DNA from: Maridesulfovibrio frigidus DSM 17176
Lineage (GTDB): Bacteria; Desulfobacterota; Desulfovibrionia; Desulfovibrionales; Desulfovibrionaceae
Direction: 5' to 3'
Length of the DNA stretch: 64,000 nt
Assembly (NCBI RefSeq): GCF_000711735.1
Contig: NZ_JONL01000001.1
Span: 558,001 to 622,000 of the forward strand
A program made the translations under genes and the position numbers. A model generated the notes under the pieces. The model was not told the DNA's origin. It ran no database searches and was given only the letters and a program-made list of their open reading frames with translations. Below, in pieces: positions 35,935 through 42,961 of the stretch. Within the stretch, counting starts at the first letter, position 1; every line of letters begins with the position of its first letter.

Positions 35935-37551
35935 CTAATAGCGGTTGTAACGATCATCGCCGTAGCTTCCGACGTTACCAGTGTTACCGTTTTTATCACT
36001 GTTACCATTGCGGTCGTTGTTTTGGCCCGGTGCGCGATTGCCAAAGTTCTCATCACGTGGTGCACGATTACCAAAGTTTTCGTCACGTGGTGCACGGTTT
36101 CCGACATTCTCGCGAGGATCACGGTTACCGAAGTTTTCATTACGGCCACGAGGAGGTGCACTATTTTCAGTGCGGCCACGAGGTGGCGCGCTGTTTTCAG
36201 TACGGCCGCGAGGAGGCGCGCTGTTTTCAGTACGACCGCGAGGAGGTGCACTGTTTTCAGTGCGGCCACGAGGAGGTGCACTGTTCTCAGTACGACCGCG
36301 AGGAGCATAACCTTCTGTACGTCCACGGCTTCCATAGCTGTCAGTGCGACCGCGAGGTGCTCCGCCAGGTCCGCGTGGTGCTCCGCGCTCAGGCCCGCGT
36401 GTGTTATCACGTTCTGGACGAGGTGCTCCAGTACGTTCAGGTCCACGAGGTGCTCCGCGCTCAGAACTGCGACTATCATAACGCTCGGAAGACTGAGGCT
36501 TATAACCTTCTGGTCTTTCTGGACGCTCTGAACCACGTCCGCCAGCATTGCGGCTGCGACGAGGTAAAATCAATACGCGCTTCATAGGGCCATCGCCCTT
36601 GCTGCGGGTATTAACGTGTTTATCTTCCTGCAAAGCCATATGAACGACTCTGCGGTGATAAGAACTGAGAGGTTTTGTGCTCTGCACCCTTCCAGTATGC
36701 ATTGCTTTATCTGCAAGATGCCATGCGAGCTGACGAAGTTTTTCGTCCTGACGTTCGCGATAGTCACCTGTATCAATCTGTACACGGACAGAAGTCTGAA
36801 GTTTTTTGGAAACCATCCTGTTGCAGAGATACTGCAAAGAGGAAAGAGTCTGTCCTTCACGACCAATAATAAGGCCTGAATTCTCTTCATCATCAACGAG
36901 AACGTTGACTCTGTCTTCGCCCACTTCTATTTTAAGATTCGGAGCTTGCTGAACAATTGGCTCTATCATTTTTTCTAGAGCTTCACGGACAGCGGCTTCA
37001 ATATCTTTAGGATCAGCTTCCATTATGCTGCGGCGTTCTCTGAACCCTTCAGCAGGAGCGGAATCCACTTGTCCTTCTTCTCTATCAGCAGAAGGAGAAC
37101 TTACAGCTGGTGCTGCAGCTTCTTCTCTAACAGCAACAGTAGCATCTTCTTTGACAGCAGGAGACACGGCTTCTGGTCGCGGAGCTATTGCTGATTCTTC
37201 TTTAACTGCGGGAGTTTCGCGAGAAACTCTTTCCGGAGCTGGCTCAGACCTTGTTTCGACTGGACGTTCTACTGGTCTTTCAACGGACCTTTCAACCGGT
37301 CTTTCGACTGGACGCTCTACAGGTCTTTCAACTGGTCTTTCAGATCTATTGTTAAGTAATGGCCTTCCCTCCCCACCTCTGGGGCGAGCCTTTACTTTCG
37401 CATTCTTCTTACCAACTAATCCAAACACCCCGGTTGAACCACCGCTGAGTATTTCAATTTCAAGCTTATCGCGATTTAAATTAAAGTGATCACAGGCATT
37501 ATTAATAGCCTCGTCCAGATTTTTACCCTGGAATTCTTTGAATTCGCTCAT
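35935..37551 (-). CDS. jag: Jag/KhpB RNA-binding protein with long repeat-rich linker and RG-rich tail
   Basis: RNA-binding protein of the SpoIIIJ-associated family, normally about 200-300 residues; here 538. In order: Jag-N domain (FKEFQGKNLDEAINNACDHF, GVFGLVGKKNAKV, residues 1-52), a linker with seven RPVE-type tetrapeptides and acidic/Ala-rich sequence (about 60-180), a KH domain (VNVLVDDEENSGLIIGREGQTL), R3H (QDEKLRQLAWHLADKA..RPLSSYHRR-like) at about 265-310, then about 220 residues rich in Arg, Gly, Pro, Asn and Glu. The tail has five APPRGRTENS units and three A-P-R-D-E-N-F-G-N-R units. Such tails resemble RGG/RS-type disordered RNA binders. It sits between yidC and mnmE as in most bacteria. 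Confidence 0.93.
   Translation of the reverse strand: MSEFKEFQGKNLDEAINNACDHFNLNRDKLEIEILSGGSTGVFGLVGKKNAKVKARPRGGEGRPLLNNRSERPVERPVERPVERPVERSVERPVERPVETRSEPAPERVSRETPAVKEESAIAPRPEAVSPAVKEDATVAVREEAAAPAVSSPSADREEGQVDSAPAEGFRERRSIMEADPKDIEAAVREALEKMIEPIVQQAPNLKIEVGEDRVNVLVDDEENSGLIIGREGQTLSSLQYLCNRMVSKKLQTSVRVQIDTGDYRERQDEKLRQLAWHLADKAMHTGRVQSTKPLSSYHRRVVHMALQEDKHVNTRSKGDGPMKRVLILPRRSRNAGGRGSERPERPEGYKPQSSERYDSRSSERGAPRGPERTGAPRPERDNTRGPERGAPRGPGGAPRGRTDSYGSRGRTEGYAPRGRTENSAPPRGRTENSAPPRGRTENSAPPRGRTENSAPPRGRTENSAPPRGRNENFGNRDPRENVGNRAPRDENFGNRAPRDENFGNRAPGQNNDRNGNSDKNGNTGNVGSYGDDRYNRY
36151..36300. repeat. Five tandem 30-bp repeats inside jag
   Basis: Five consecutive 30-bp units, nearly identical (differences mainly at third codon positions), encode APPRGRTENS. 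Exact period and in-frame length show expansion by slippage or unequal exchange under protein-level selection. Confidence 0.9.
37252..37341. repeat. 12-bp repeat tract encoding RPVE units in jag
   Basis: About seven degenerate 12-bp units encoding Arg-Pro/Ser-Val-Glu. The charges alternate, likely giving an extended linker. Confidence 0.8.
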
Positions 37552-37601
37552 TCTTTCTCCTAGTAGTATTCTTCACTCCATAACCCCAAGATACGTACGC
37601 C

Positions 37602-39218
37602 CTAATTCTTAACTTTACGAGTGATAATCCACTGCTGGGCAATCGAAAGTACGTTGTTCACTAACCAATATACAACCAACCCTGCGGGGAAGTTGAGGAA
37701 CATAAATGTGAACACTAGAGGCAAAAGCATCATGATTTTCTGCTGAGTAGGATCACCGGCTGACGGTGTCATTTTCTGCTGAAGGAACATGGTAGCACCC
37801 ATCACGATCGGAGTGATGTAAAGCGGGTCTTTAGCCGAAAGGTCGGCAAGCCAAATGATATCAGTAAAAGGTAGATAAGTAATAAAGTCGGCATGCCTCA
37901 GGGCAACCGTTCCTAATAAAGCCTTATACAAACCGAAGAAAACAGGAATCTGCAGCACCATGGGTAAACACCCACCTGCCGGGTTGACGTTATACGTCTT
38001 ATAGAGCTGCATGGACTCTTTATTGAGTCGCTCTTTATCATCGCCATATTTTTCACGAAGCTTAGCAACCATTGGCTGTAAACGCTTCATCTGTTCCATG
38101 GATTTGTAACTTTTCTGCGATAAAGGCCAGAATAAGAGTTTAATCGCAATCGTTAGCAAGATTATGGATATACCATAGTTATGCACATACTGGTTAAACC
38201 ATTCTAGCGCTATTGTCAGCGGTTTTGCAATAATATCAAACCAACCGAAATCAATTGCTGAACCAAGGTCGCCAGGCGCTTTGGCCATTGCAACAGGATC
38301 CATTGGCCCAAAGTAGTAAGAGCAGGCAAGCTTACGTTCTATTCCTTTATCAAGAGAAACAGTCTTTTCTGCTGCAAGTCTGAAAATATCATCCTGAACT
38401 TTACCCTTGATAGTAACTTCTTTGAACTCAGGCAGAAGAGCAAGAATGAAGAAGTTGGAATCAATAGCACCCCAGTTCAAGGCTCCAGTTACAGAAACAC
38501 CGGTTTCTTTCAAGTCATCACGGCTATCTTCTGTATCAAGACCTTCAGGACCGAACCACGCGATACGAGTTGGGTTATACTGGTCATCTTCAGAACTGAG
38601 ACTCTTAGTCGCAGTAGTGAAAGCCAATCTGCCCTGCCCGCTAGGGTTTGATACATTGAGGACGCGAACGTCTTCATCTATCAAGTAGCTATCAGCGTGA
38701 AATGTAAGACGGCGTTCAATTCTGAACCCTTCTACATCTCCGCGGAAAATAAGAGTTCCGATTTTGTCCCCATCAAGAGACAAATCATTACCTTCATAAG
38801 CCCATACGCCATTAACCCAAGTAGCAATCCCATTAAGGATAAGACCCATAGGAGCTTTGTTAAGAGCGTTTTCACCGACCATATCCACATCAGGAGAGTT
38901 CGGATCAATTGTTTCTTTGTAACGTTTGAGCTGGAAATTCTCTAAGAGTCCACCCTGTGAATTAATCACAGCAGAGTAGAGAGGTGTTTCCACTTTAAGT
39001 CTAGTTCCTTTAGCAGAAACTATCGCAGTGGTGGTTATAGGATCTGGAAACTGATTTGATACAGGTCCGTTAGAAGCTGTATTCGAGTTCTGATTCTGTG
39101 TAACGGATTGCTGCTGGATCGGCGCTGGTTGTTGCGGCTGGGGAGGAAAAAGGAATTGCCAGCCGAGAAGTACGACAAAGGATAAGGCAACAGCTAAGAT
39201 AACGCGTTTGTTTTCCAT
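37602..39218 (-). CDS. yidC: Membrane protein insertase YidC
   Basis: Inserts and folds inner-membrane proteins, alone or with SecYEG. The 538-residue Gram-negative form has helix 1 at residues 6-22, a Pro/Gln-rich linker, a large periplasmic beta domain (about 60-330) and five C-terminal helices containing LTIAIKLLFWPLSQKSYKSM (with the groove Arg/Lys region), NPAGGCLPMVLQIPVFFGLY and the ending region NFPAGLVVYWLVNNVLSI. It follows yidD after 15 nt. Confidence 0.97.
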   Translation of the reverse strand: MENKRVILAVALSFVVLLGWQFLFPPQPQQPAPIQQQSVTQNQNSNTASNGPVSNQFPDPITTTAIVSAKGTRLKVETPLYSAVINSQGGLLENFQLKRYKETIDPNSPDVDMVGENALNKAPMGLILNGIATWVNGVWAYEGNDLSLDGDKIGTLIFRGDVEGFRIERRLTFHADSYLIDEDVRVLNVSNPSGQGRLAFTTATKSLSSEDDQYNPTRIAWFGPEGLDTEDSRDDLKETGVSVTGALNWGAIDSNFFILALLPEFKEVTIKGKVQDDIFRLAAEKTVSLDKGIERKLACSYYFGPMDPVAMAKAPGDLGSAIDFGWFDIIAKPLTIALEWFNQYVHNYGISIILLTIAIKLLFWPLSQKSYKSMEQMKRLQPMVAKLREKYGDDKERLNKESMQLYKTYNVNPAGGCLPMVLQIPVFFGLYKALLGTVALRHADFITYLPFTDIIWLADLSAKDPLYITPIVMGATMFLQQKMTPSAGDPTQQKIMMLLPLVFTFMFLNFPAGLVVYWLVNNVLSIAQQWIITRKVKN

Positions 39219-39233
39219 TTTTTAATTTCTCAC

Positions 39234-39509
39234 TCATTTGACCTTTAAATTCAGGTCGAGACTGCGCGGTGGTAGATTTTTAGGGACGGGGACTGGATCA
39301 TGTCCGCCCTTGCATAGCGGATGACAACGCATCAGACGCCACAAAGCAAACACCCCTCCTCTGATCACTCCATGAAGGGAAATCGCCTCTATGGCATATT
39401 GCGAGCAGGTAGGATGAAAGCGGCAGCACCCCGGAAATAACGGGGAAATAAACTTCTGATAAAAGCGTATTGGGTAAAGAAACAGAGTCCGCATTCCCTG
39501 ATTTCTCAT
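39234..39509 (-). CDS. yidD: Membrane protein insertion efficiency factor YidD
   Basis: A 91-residue protein with the UPF0161 pattern: [30 protein letters not shown] and [24 protein letters not shown]. Several conserved Cys are present. Its ATG overlaps the rnpA stop (ATGA); a second in-frame ATG is five codons on. Order rpmH-rnpA-yidD-yidC is as in most bacteria. Confidence 0.95.
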   Translation of the reverse strand: MRNQGMRTLFLYPIRFYQKFISPLFPGCCRFHPTCSQYAIEAISLHGVIRGGVFALWRLMRCHPLCKGGHDPVPVPKNLPPRSLDLNLKVK

Positions 39510-39880
39510 TCCTGAACCTGATTTACAGCCAGCTTATTAAGCTTACTAATAACCGTGCTCAGTTCTTTTTCAGCAAGACCAAGAGTGATTTTCTTGCCGT
39601 CCAAAGCTCGTTTGGGCACAAATATTATGTCCGCCTGAACTTTGATTTGATTTTGATAGAGCCTGAAGAATTCCCGTATCACTCTTTTGATACGATTCCT
39701 GACAACAGCAGGCCCCTTTTTTCTGCTCACGGTAAGGCCCAAACGAACCCCGCCGGGGCCGCTACCATGGCAAAGCACGAACAATATAAAATTCTTCGTG
39801 TAGTGTTTCTTTCCCTGCTCATAGCAGAGATCGAAATCAGGCTTCTTAAGGAGACGATGCTCCTTAGTCCACTTTAACAA
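39506..39880 (-). CDS. rnpA: Ribonuclease P protein component
   Basis: Protein subunit of RNase P, which removes 5' leaders of pre-tRNAs. The 124-residue protein has [43 protein letters not shown] (the RNR motif) and [10 protein letters not shown]. The start is TTG at 39880, which is inside the end of rpmH (7-nt overlap); no later in-frame start lies before the conserved [10 protein letters not shown] start overlap with rpmH is a known feature of this gene pair and indicates coupled translation. Confidence 0.94.
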   Translation of the reverse strand: MLKWTKEHRLLKKPDFDLCYEQGKKHYTKNFILFVLCHGSGPGGVRLGLTVSRKKGPAVVRNRIKRVIREFFRLYQNQIKVQADIIFVPKRALDGKKITLGLAEKELSTVISKLNKLAVNQVQE

Positions 39881-40008
39881 CCTAATCTTTTGCGTCCTTT
39901 AGCACGGCGTCTTGCAATAATTGCGCGACCGCTTTTTGTGCGTGAGCGAACGAGAAATCCGTGAGTTCTTTTTCTTCTGATTACACTTGGCTGGTAAGTT
40001 CTTTTCAT
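39874..40008 (-). CDS. rpmH: Large ribosomal subunit protein bL34
   Basis: A 44-residue ribosomal protein: [20 protein letters not shown] at the start, then [22 protein letters not shown] and a final GC. GGAG lies 7 nt before the ATG. It begins the rpmH-rnpA-yidD-yidC-jag-mnmE cluster that often adjoins oriC; no dnaA or DnaA-box cluster is upstream here. Confidence 0.96.
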   Translation of the reverse strand: MKRTYQPSVIRRKRTHGFLVRSRTKSGRAIIARRRAKGRKRLGC

Positions 40009-40040
40009 ACTATTTCTCCAAAAATTATTTTCTTGATTCT

Positions 40041-40056
40041 ACCGGAATATTCCGGT
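40041..40056. promoter_or_regulatory. Palindrome in the rpmH leader
   Basis: ACCGGAATATTCCGGT is a perfect 16-bp palindrome, 33 nt before the rpmH start and downstream of its -10. It may bind a dimeric regulator or form a leader hairpin. Confidence 0.35.
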
Positions 40057-40071
40057 CACAAGGAACGGGAA

Positions 40072-40100
40072 CATATATCCCCAATGGGGGACATCGTCAA
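40072..40100 (-). promoter_or_regulatory. Sigma-70 type promoter of the rpmH cluster
   Basis: The minus strand reads TTGACG (40095-40100), 17 nt, TATATG (40072-40077). The spacer contains a C5/G4 inverted repeat (CCCCCATTGGGG). Close to consensus, as expected for a ribosomal gene. Confidence 0.65.
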
Positions 40101-40420
40101 GAAATGTTTTTCAAACTAAACTGGTTCTAAACACTTTTAATCTCACTCCGAATAATTTATGTTCCTTCGAAATGAAAACAAGACCGCATACCCTGATGTT
40201 TGCCATACTGTCAAAGTCTAATAGCATATAAAACACATTTCTTTCAATTTCGTCCTGTTTTTAATAAAAAGAGATTAAGATGTATGGCTTATATCTTCAT
40301 CATGGTTATGTTGCATTTGTTAAGACAAATTTGGCAGTAAAAAAACTTTATGTCGCTTATAAATTATTTTAATTAGGGCTATTTGCATTGCTTACAGTCC
40401 GAATATCAAAGGAGAATTTC
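40101..40420. other. Gene-free stretch between rpmH promoter and LUD gene
   Basis: About 320 nt of AT-rich DNA. I looked for TTATCCACA-type DnaA boxes, since rpmH is often next to oriC, and found none. It must hold the promoter of the LUD gene; nothing else is evident. Confidence 0.5.
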
Positions 40421-41071
40421 ATGTCAGTCATTCAAAACTTCTGGAACTTAAAACTCGGTGAACTCAAAGAAGTGCTCGAAGACAACGGCTTCACCACTCA
40501 TGTTGCGCACAACGGAAAAGCAGCTTCCATGCTGATTCTTGACAAAATTATCCCACAGCTCTCTCCTTCTTCCATCAGCTTCGGCGGTTCTATGACTGTT
40601 GTTGATACAGGTTTATTCGATCAGATCAAAAAACTTGATAAAGTTAAAGTAATCGACACATATGATGTAAAACCTCCTATGGCTGAAAGAATTGAGCGCC
40701 GCAGACAGGCACTACTCACAGATCTTTTCATCACCAGTGCCAATGCTCTCACCGAAGAAGGCGAGATTGTTAACCTAGACGGCACAGGCAACAGAGTCGC
40801 AGCCATGGCATTTGGTCCGAAGAACGTTATAGTACTGGTCGGTAGAAACAAAATTTGCGGAGACTTAGACGCAGCTACACGCCGCATTAAAGAATATGTG
40901 GCTCCTGTAAATGCTATGAGACTCAAAAGAAAAACACCTTGCGCAGTAACAGGAACCTGTGCGGACTGTAGCTCCCCTGAGCGCATCTGTTCAGTATGGG
41001 GAATCACCGAAAAGTCATCCCCTAAAGGACGTATTCACATTGTCCTTATTAATGAAGACCTCGGATACTAG
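40421..41071 (+). CDS. LUD-domain protein (LutC/YkgG-like)
   Basis: A 216-residue LUD-fold protein related to the lactate-utilisation subunit LutC. ILDKIIPQLSPSSISFGGSMTVVDTGLFDQI, LFITSANALTEEGEIVNLDGTGNRVAAM and VIVLVGRNKICGDLDAATRRIKEYVAP are the family core. The end has a CAVTGTCADCSSPERICS cluster, five Cys, possibly binding metal. AAAGGAG lies 6 nt before the ATG at 40421. No lutA/lutB are adjacent, so the lactate role is uncertain; stand-alone copies are common in anaerobes. Confidence 0.9.
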   Translation: MSVIQNFWNLKLGELKEVLEDNGFTTHVAHNGKAASMLILDKIIPQLSPSSISFGGSMTVVDTGLFDQIKKLDKVKVIDTYDVKPPMAERIERRRQALLTDLFITSANALTEEGEIVNLDGTGNRVAAMAFGPKNVIVLVGRNKICGDLDAATRRIKEYVAPVNAMRLKRKTPCAVTGTCADCSSPERICSVWGITEKSSPKGRIHIVLINEDLGY

Positions 41072-41116
41072 TTCAATATAGCTGAATATTTTCACTACAC
41101 ATCGATATTCAACAAA

Positions 41117-41160
41117 AGGGATTACAGGTCTTGAAATTTTAATTCTCGTCTGTAATCCCT
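41117..41160 (+). terminator. Long-looped hairpin after the LUD gene, possible terminator
   Basis: AGGGATTACAG (41117-41127) pairs perfectly with CTGTAATCCCT (41150-41160). The loop is 22 nt and only AGTTTAT follows, so termination would be weak. Confidence 0.4.
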
Positions 41161-41206
41161 AGTTTATGCTCATAGACCACTATTTATCTTTAATGACGGA
41201 ACAAAA

Positions 41207-41977
41207 TTGACCAGAAAAAAGCACACTGATCACGCTCGCAATTACCGAAAAAACGTTACTCATTCAAAAGCAGAAACTTCTTTTCAAGTTGTTGTCGAGC
41301 AGACAGATCTTTTTATCATCGCTGAAAGAAACCTCAGCGCAGAAGCTGCTGCGATCATTCACGAGGTTCGTTCCGTTATAAAAGCTCACATCTTCATTAA
41401 TCCGCTATTCGGTGCAAGCCTTGCCCCTGTGCAAGTCCCTGATGGTGCTGATCCTGTGATTTTAGCAATGGCTGAAGCAGCTGCCCTGTGCGAAGTCGGC
41501 CCGATGGCAACGGTGGCCGGAGCGGTTGCACAGGAGGTCGCGACTAGGCTCGCTCCCTTATCCGAAAACATTATAGTGGAAAACGGTGGTGACATTTATA
41601 TGAACTCCACAACCCCCCGCACAGTCGCCCTTCTATCAGATCCAGACTCAGACTCACAGATAGCCTTAAAGATCGATACAGAAGAGTTTCCTGTGGCTAT
41701 CTGCTCATCATCAGGAACCATAGGACACTCACTAAGCCTCGGGAGCGGCGATCTGGTCACGGTAAGATCAAAAGATGCACGCCTTGCGGACGCAGCAGCA
41801 ACTGCATTGGCTAATCTTCTCAAGTCTCCTGCGGACGTGCCTCTCGTAATAGAAAAAGCCCGGACCCTGTCAGAGCAACTGACAAAATCCGGGACTAAAT
41901 ACGGTTTAGATGGAGTTTTCGTTCAATACGATTCCAAAATCGGAGCATGGGGCGAAATTGAGCTGATTGCGCTGTAA
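41207..41977 (+). CDS. UPF0280 family protein (ApbE-like fold)
   Basis: A 256-residue protein. ILAMAEAAALCEVGPMATVAGAVAQEVA and IIVENGGDIYM followed by CSSSGTIGHSLSLGSGDLVTV are those of UPF0280, related to the FMN transferase ApbE. Function unknown; links to thiamine or flavin chemistry are suggested only by the fold. The start is TTG at 41207; no ATG occurs near the N-terminus. Convergent with the lipoprotein gene at 41984. Confidence 0.85.
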   Translation: MTRKKHTDHARNYRKNVTHSKAETSFQVVVEQTDLFIIAERNLSAEAAAIIHEVRSVIKAHIFINPLFGASLAPVQVPDGADPVILAMAEAAALCEVGPMATVAGAVAQEVATRLAPLSENIIVENGGDIYMNSTTPRTVALLSDPDSDSQIALKIDTEEFPVAICSSSGTIGHSLSLGSGDLVTVRSKDARLADAAATALANLLKSPADVPLVIEKARTLSEQLTKSGTKYGLDGVFVQYDSKIGAWGEIELIAL

Positions 41978-41983
41978 TTTAGC

Positions 41984-42466
41984 TTACTGACTTACAGCCC
42001 CTTGTATCGCCATGAATGGAGGGCTGATGGTATCCATCTTATCTCTGTGGAGCACCATTCTATAGCCGAAAGAAATGAACAAAGGTCCTGACATTATCTG
42101 TTCCGGCTTAAGCTCGAAATCGAAAGGTACACCAACGCCGGCTTGCAACTTTTCAGGAGAGAACACTTGCATTCCCTGCGCCAATACGACCCCGTCATCA
42201 TCGCTTAAGTAGCCCTGAATCCAAAGCTCACCAATCCACCTTGCCCACTCAGGAACATTATCTTTTTGGATAAAAGCCGTGCCACGTATACCAAAGCTGT
42301 CTTTGCGCGGTACCACCTGATAATCAAAATCCATAAATTCCATCGAGATCTTGCTGGGACTTTCAAGCACCCAGTGATCACGATTCAAATGCGAAACGTC
42401 AAGATGAGCGCACCCTGCGGACATCAGAACGAATAGTACAAATAAAACTCCGGTAATTTTTTTCAT
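41984..42466 (-). CDS. Lipoprotein of unknown function
   Basis: A 160-residue protein with a lipobox (LMSAGC, Cys at residue 19) after a hydrophobic signal. The mature part is beta-rich with several Trp (VPEWARWIGELWIQGYL) and ends with a TISPPFMAIQGAVSQ segment. It looks like an envelope lipoprotein, perhaps of a beta-sandwich fold. I do not recognise the family. Confidence 0.75.
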   Translation of the reverse strand: MKKITGVLFVLFVLMSAGCAHLDVSHLNRDHWVLESPSKISMEFMDFDYQVVPRKDSFGIRGTAFIQKDNVPEWARWIGELWIQGYLSDDDGVVLAQGMQVFSPEKLQAGVGVPFDFELKPEQIMSGPLFISFGYRMVLHRDKMDTISPPFMAIQGAVSQ

Positions 42467-42526
42467 CTCAAAGAATACCTATTTCTCCGGTAGCAGAAAT
42501 TAACCGCAACCTGTAATTAGCTTAGT

Positions 42527-42608
42527 TCTATTCGACTTTACTCTATTTGACTCAATTCGATTCATTTTAATTTACATTAATTCAACTTAGACTCAACAGA
42601 TTCGACCT
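42527..42608. repeat. Degenerate ATTCGACT-type repeat tract
   Basis: After the end of the gene at 42577 (minus) the motif T-T-(C/T)-(G/A)-A-(C/T)-T recurs about seven times at spacings near 10 nt (for example TTCGACTTTACTC, TTTGACTCAATTCG, TTCAACTTAGACTC). It runs into the last codons of that gene. Confidence 0.4.
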
Positions 42609-42873
42609 TTCCATGAAGCCGATCCTCTGCGCCGCGGCGGCAGTCGGCCTTCATTACTATATAGATTCGGTCACAATCAGTCGCCAGCTCGTTATAACAT
42701 TTTGTTATCGCAGCCATGATATCATCCCACTCTCCTTCAATGCAGGTCCCCATAGGACCGAGCTGGCAGGACAATCCACTACTTCTAATAATATCTACAA
42801 CCCTAGCAACATAAGGACTAACGCTAACGCCCTTATCGGTAGGGAAAATAGTTAATTCTACTAATACACTCAT
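42577..42873 (-). CDS. MTH1187/YkoF-family thiamine-binding-type protein (UPF0045)
   Basis: A 98-residue ferredoxin-like-fold protein: SVLVELTIFPTDKGVSVSPYVARVVDII, LGPMGTCIEGEWDDIMAAI and RIYIVMKADCRRG are the UPF0045 pattern, members of which bind thiamine or HMP. GGAG lies 8 nt before the ATG at 42873; the frame is open 7 codons further but across that site. It stands between a lipoprotein and glgP. Confidence 0.88.
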   Translation of the reverse strand: MSVLVELTIFPTDKGVSVSPYVARVVDIIRSSGLSCQLGPMGTCIEGEWDDIMAAITKCYNELATDCDRIYIVMKADCRRGAEDRLHGKVESVESKLN

Positions 42874-42961
42874 GTTGTCTTCTCCATTTTGCATTGATAT
42901 AGATTAACCACACAGGTTTAATGTACATCTCCACACCATGAGAAGGCAAGCATGTAAAGCA

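Noticed and set aside
36151-36300. CRISPR-like regular repeats
   Set aside because: The units are directly adjacent, 30 bp, with no spacers, and encode an in-frame protein repeat.
35928-36587. Long frames on both strands rich in His, Val, Arg or repeated units
   Set aside because: They overlap the repeat tail of jag; the repeats keep stops out of other frames too.
40009-40420. Chromosomal origin next to rpmH
   Set aside because: No dnaA gene and no DnaA-box cluster in this gap.
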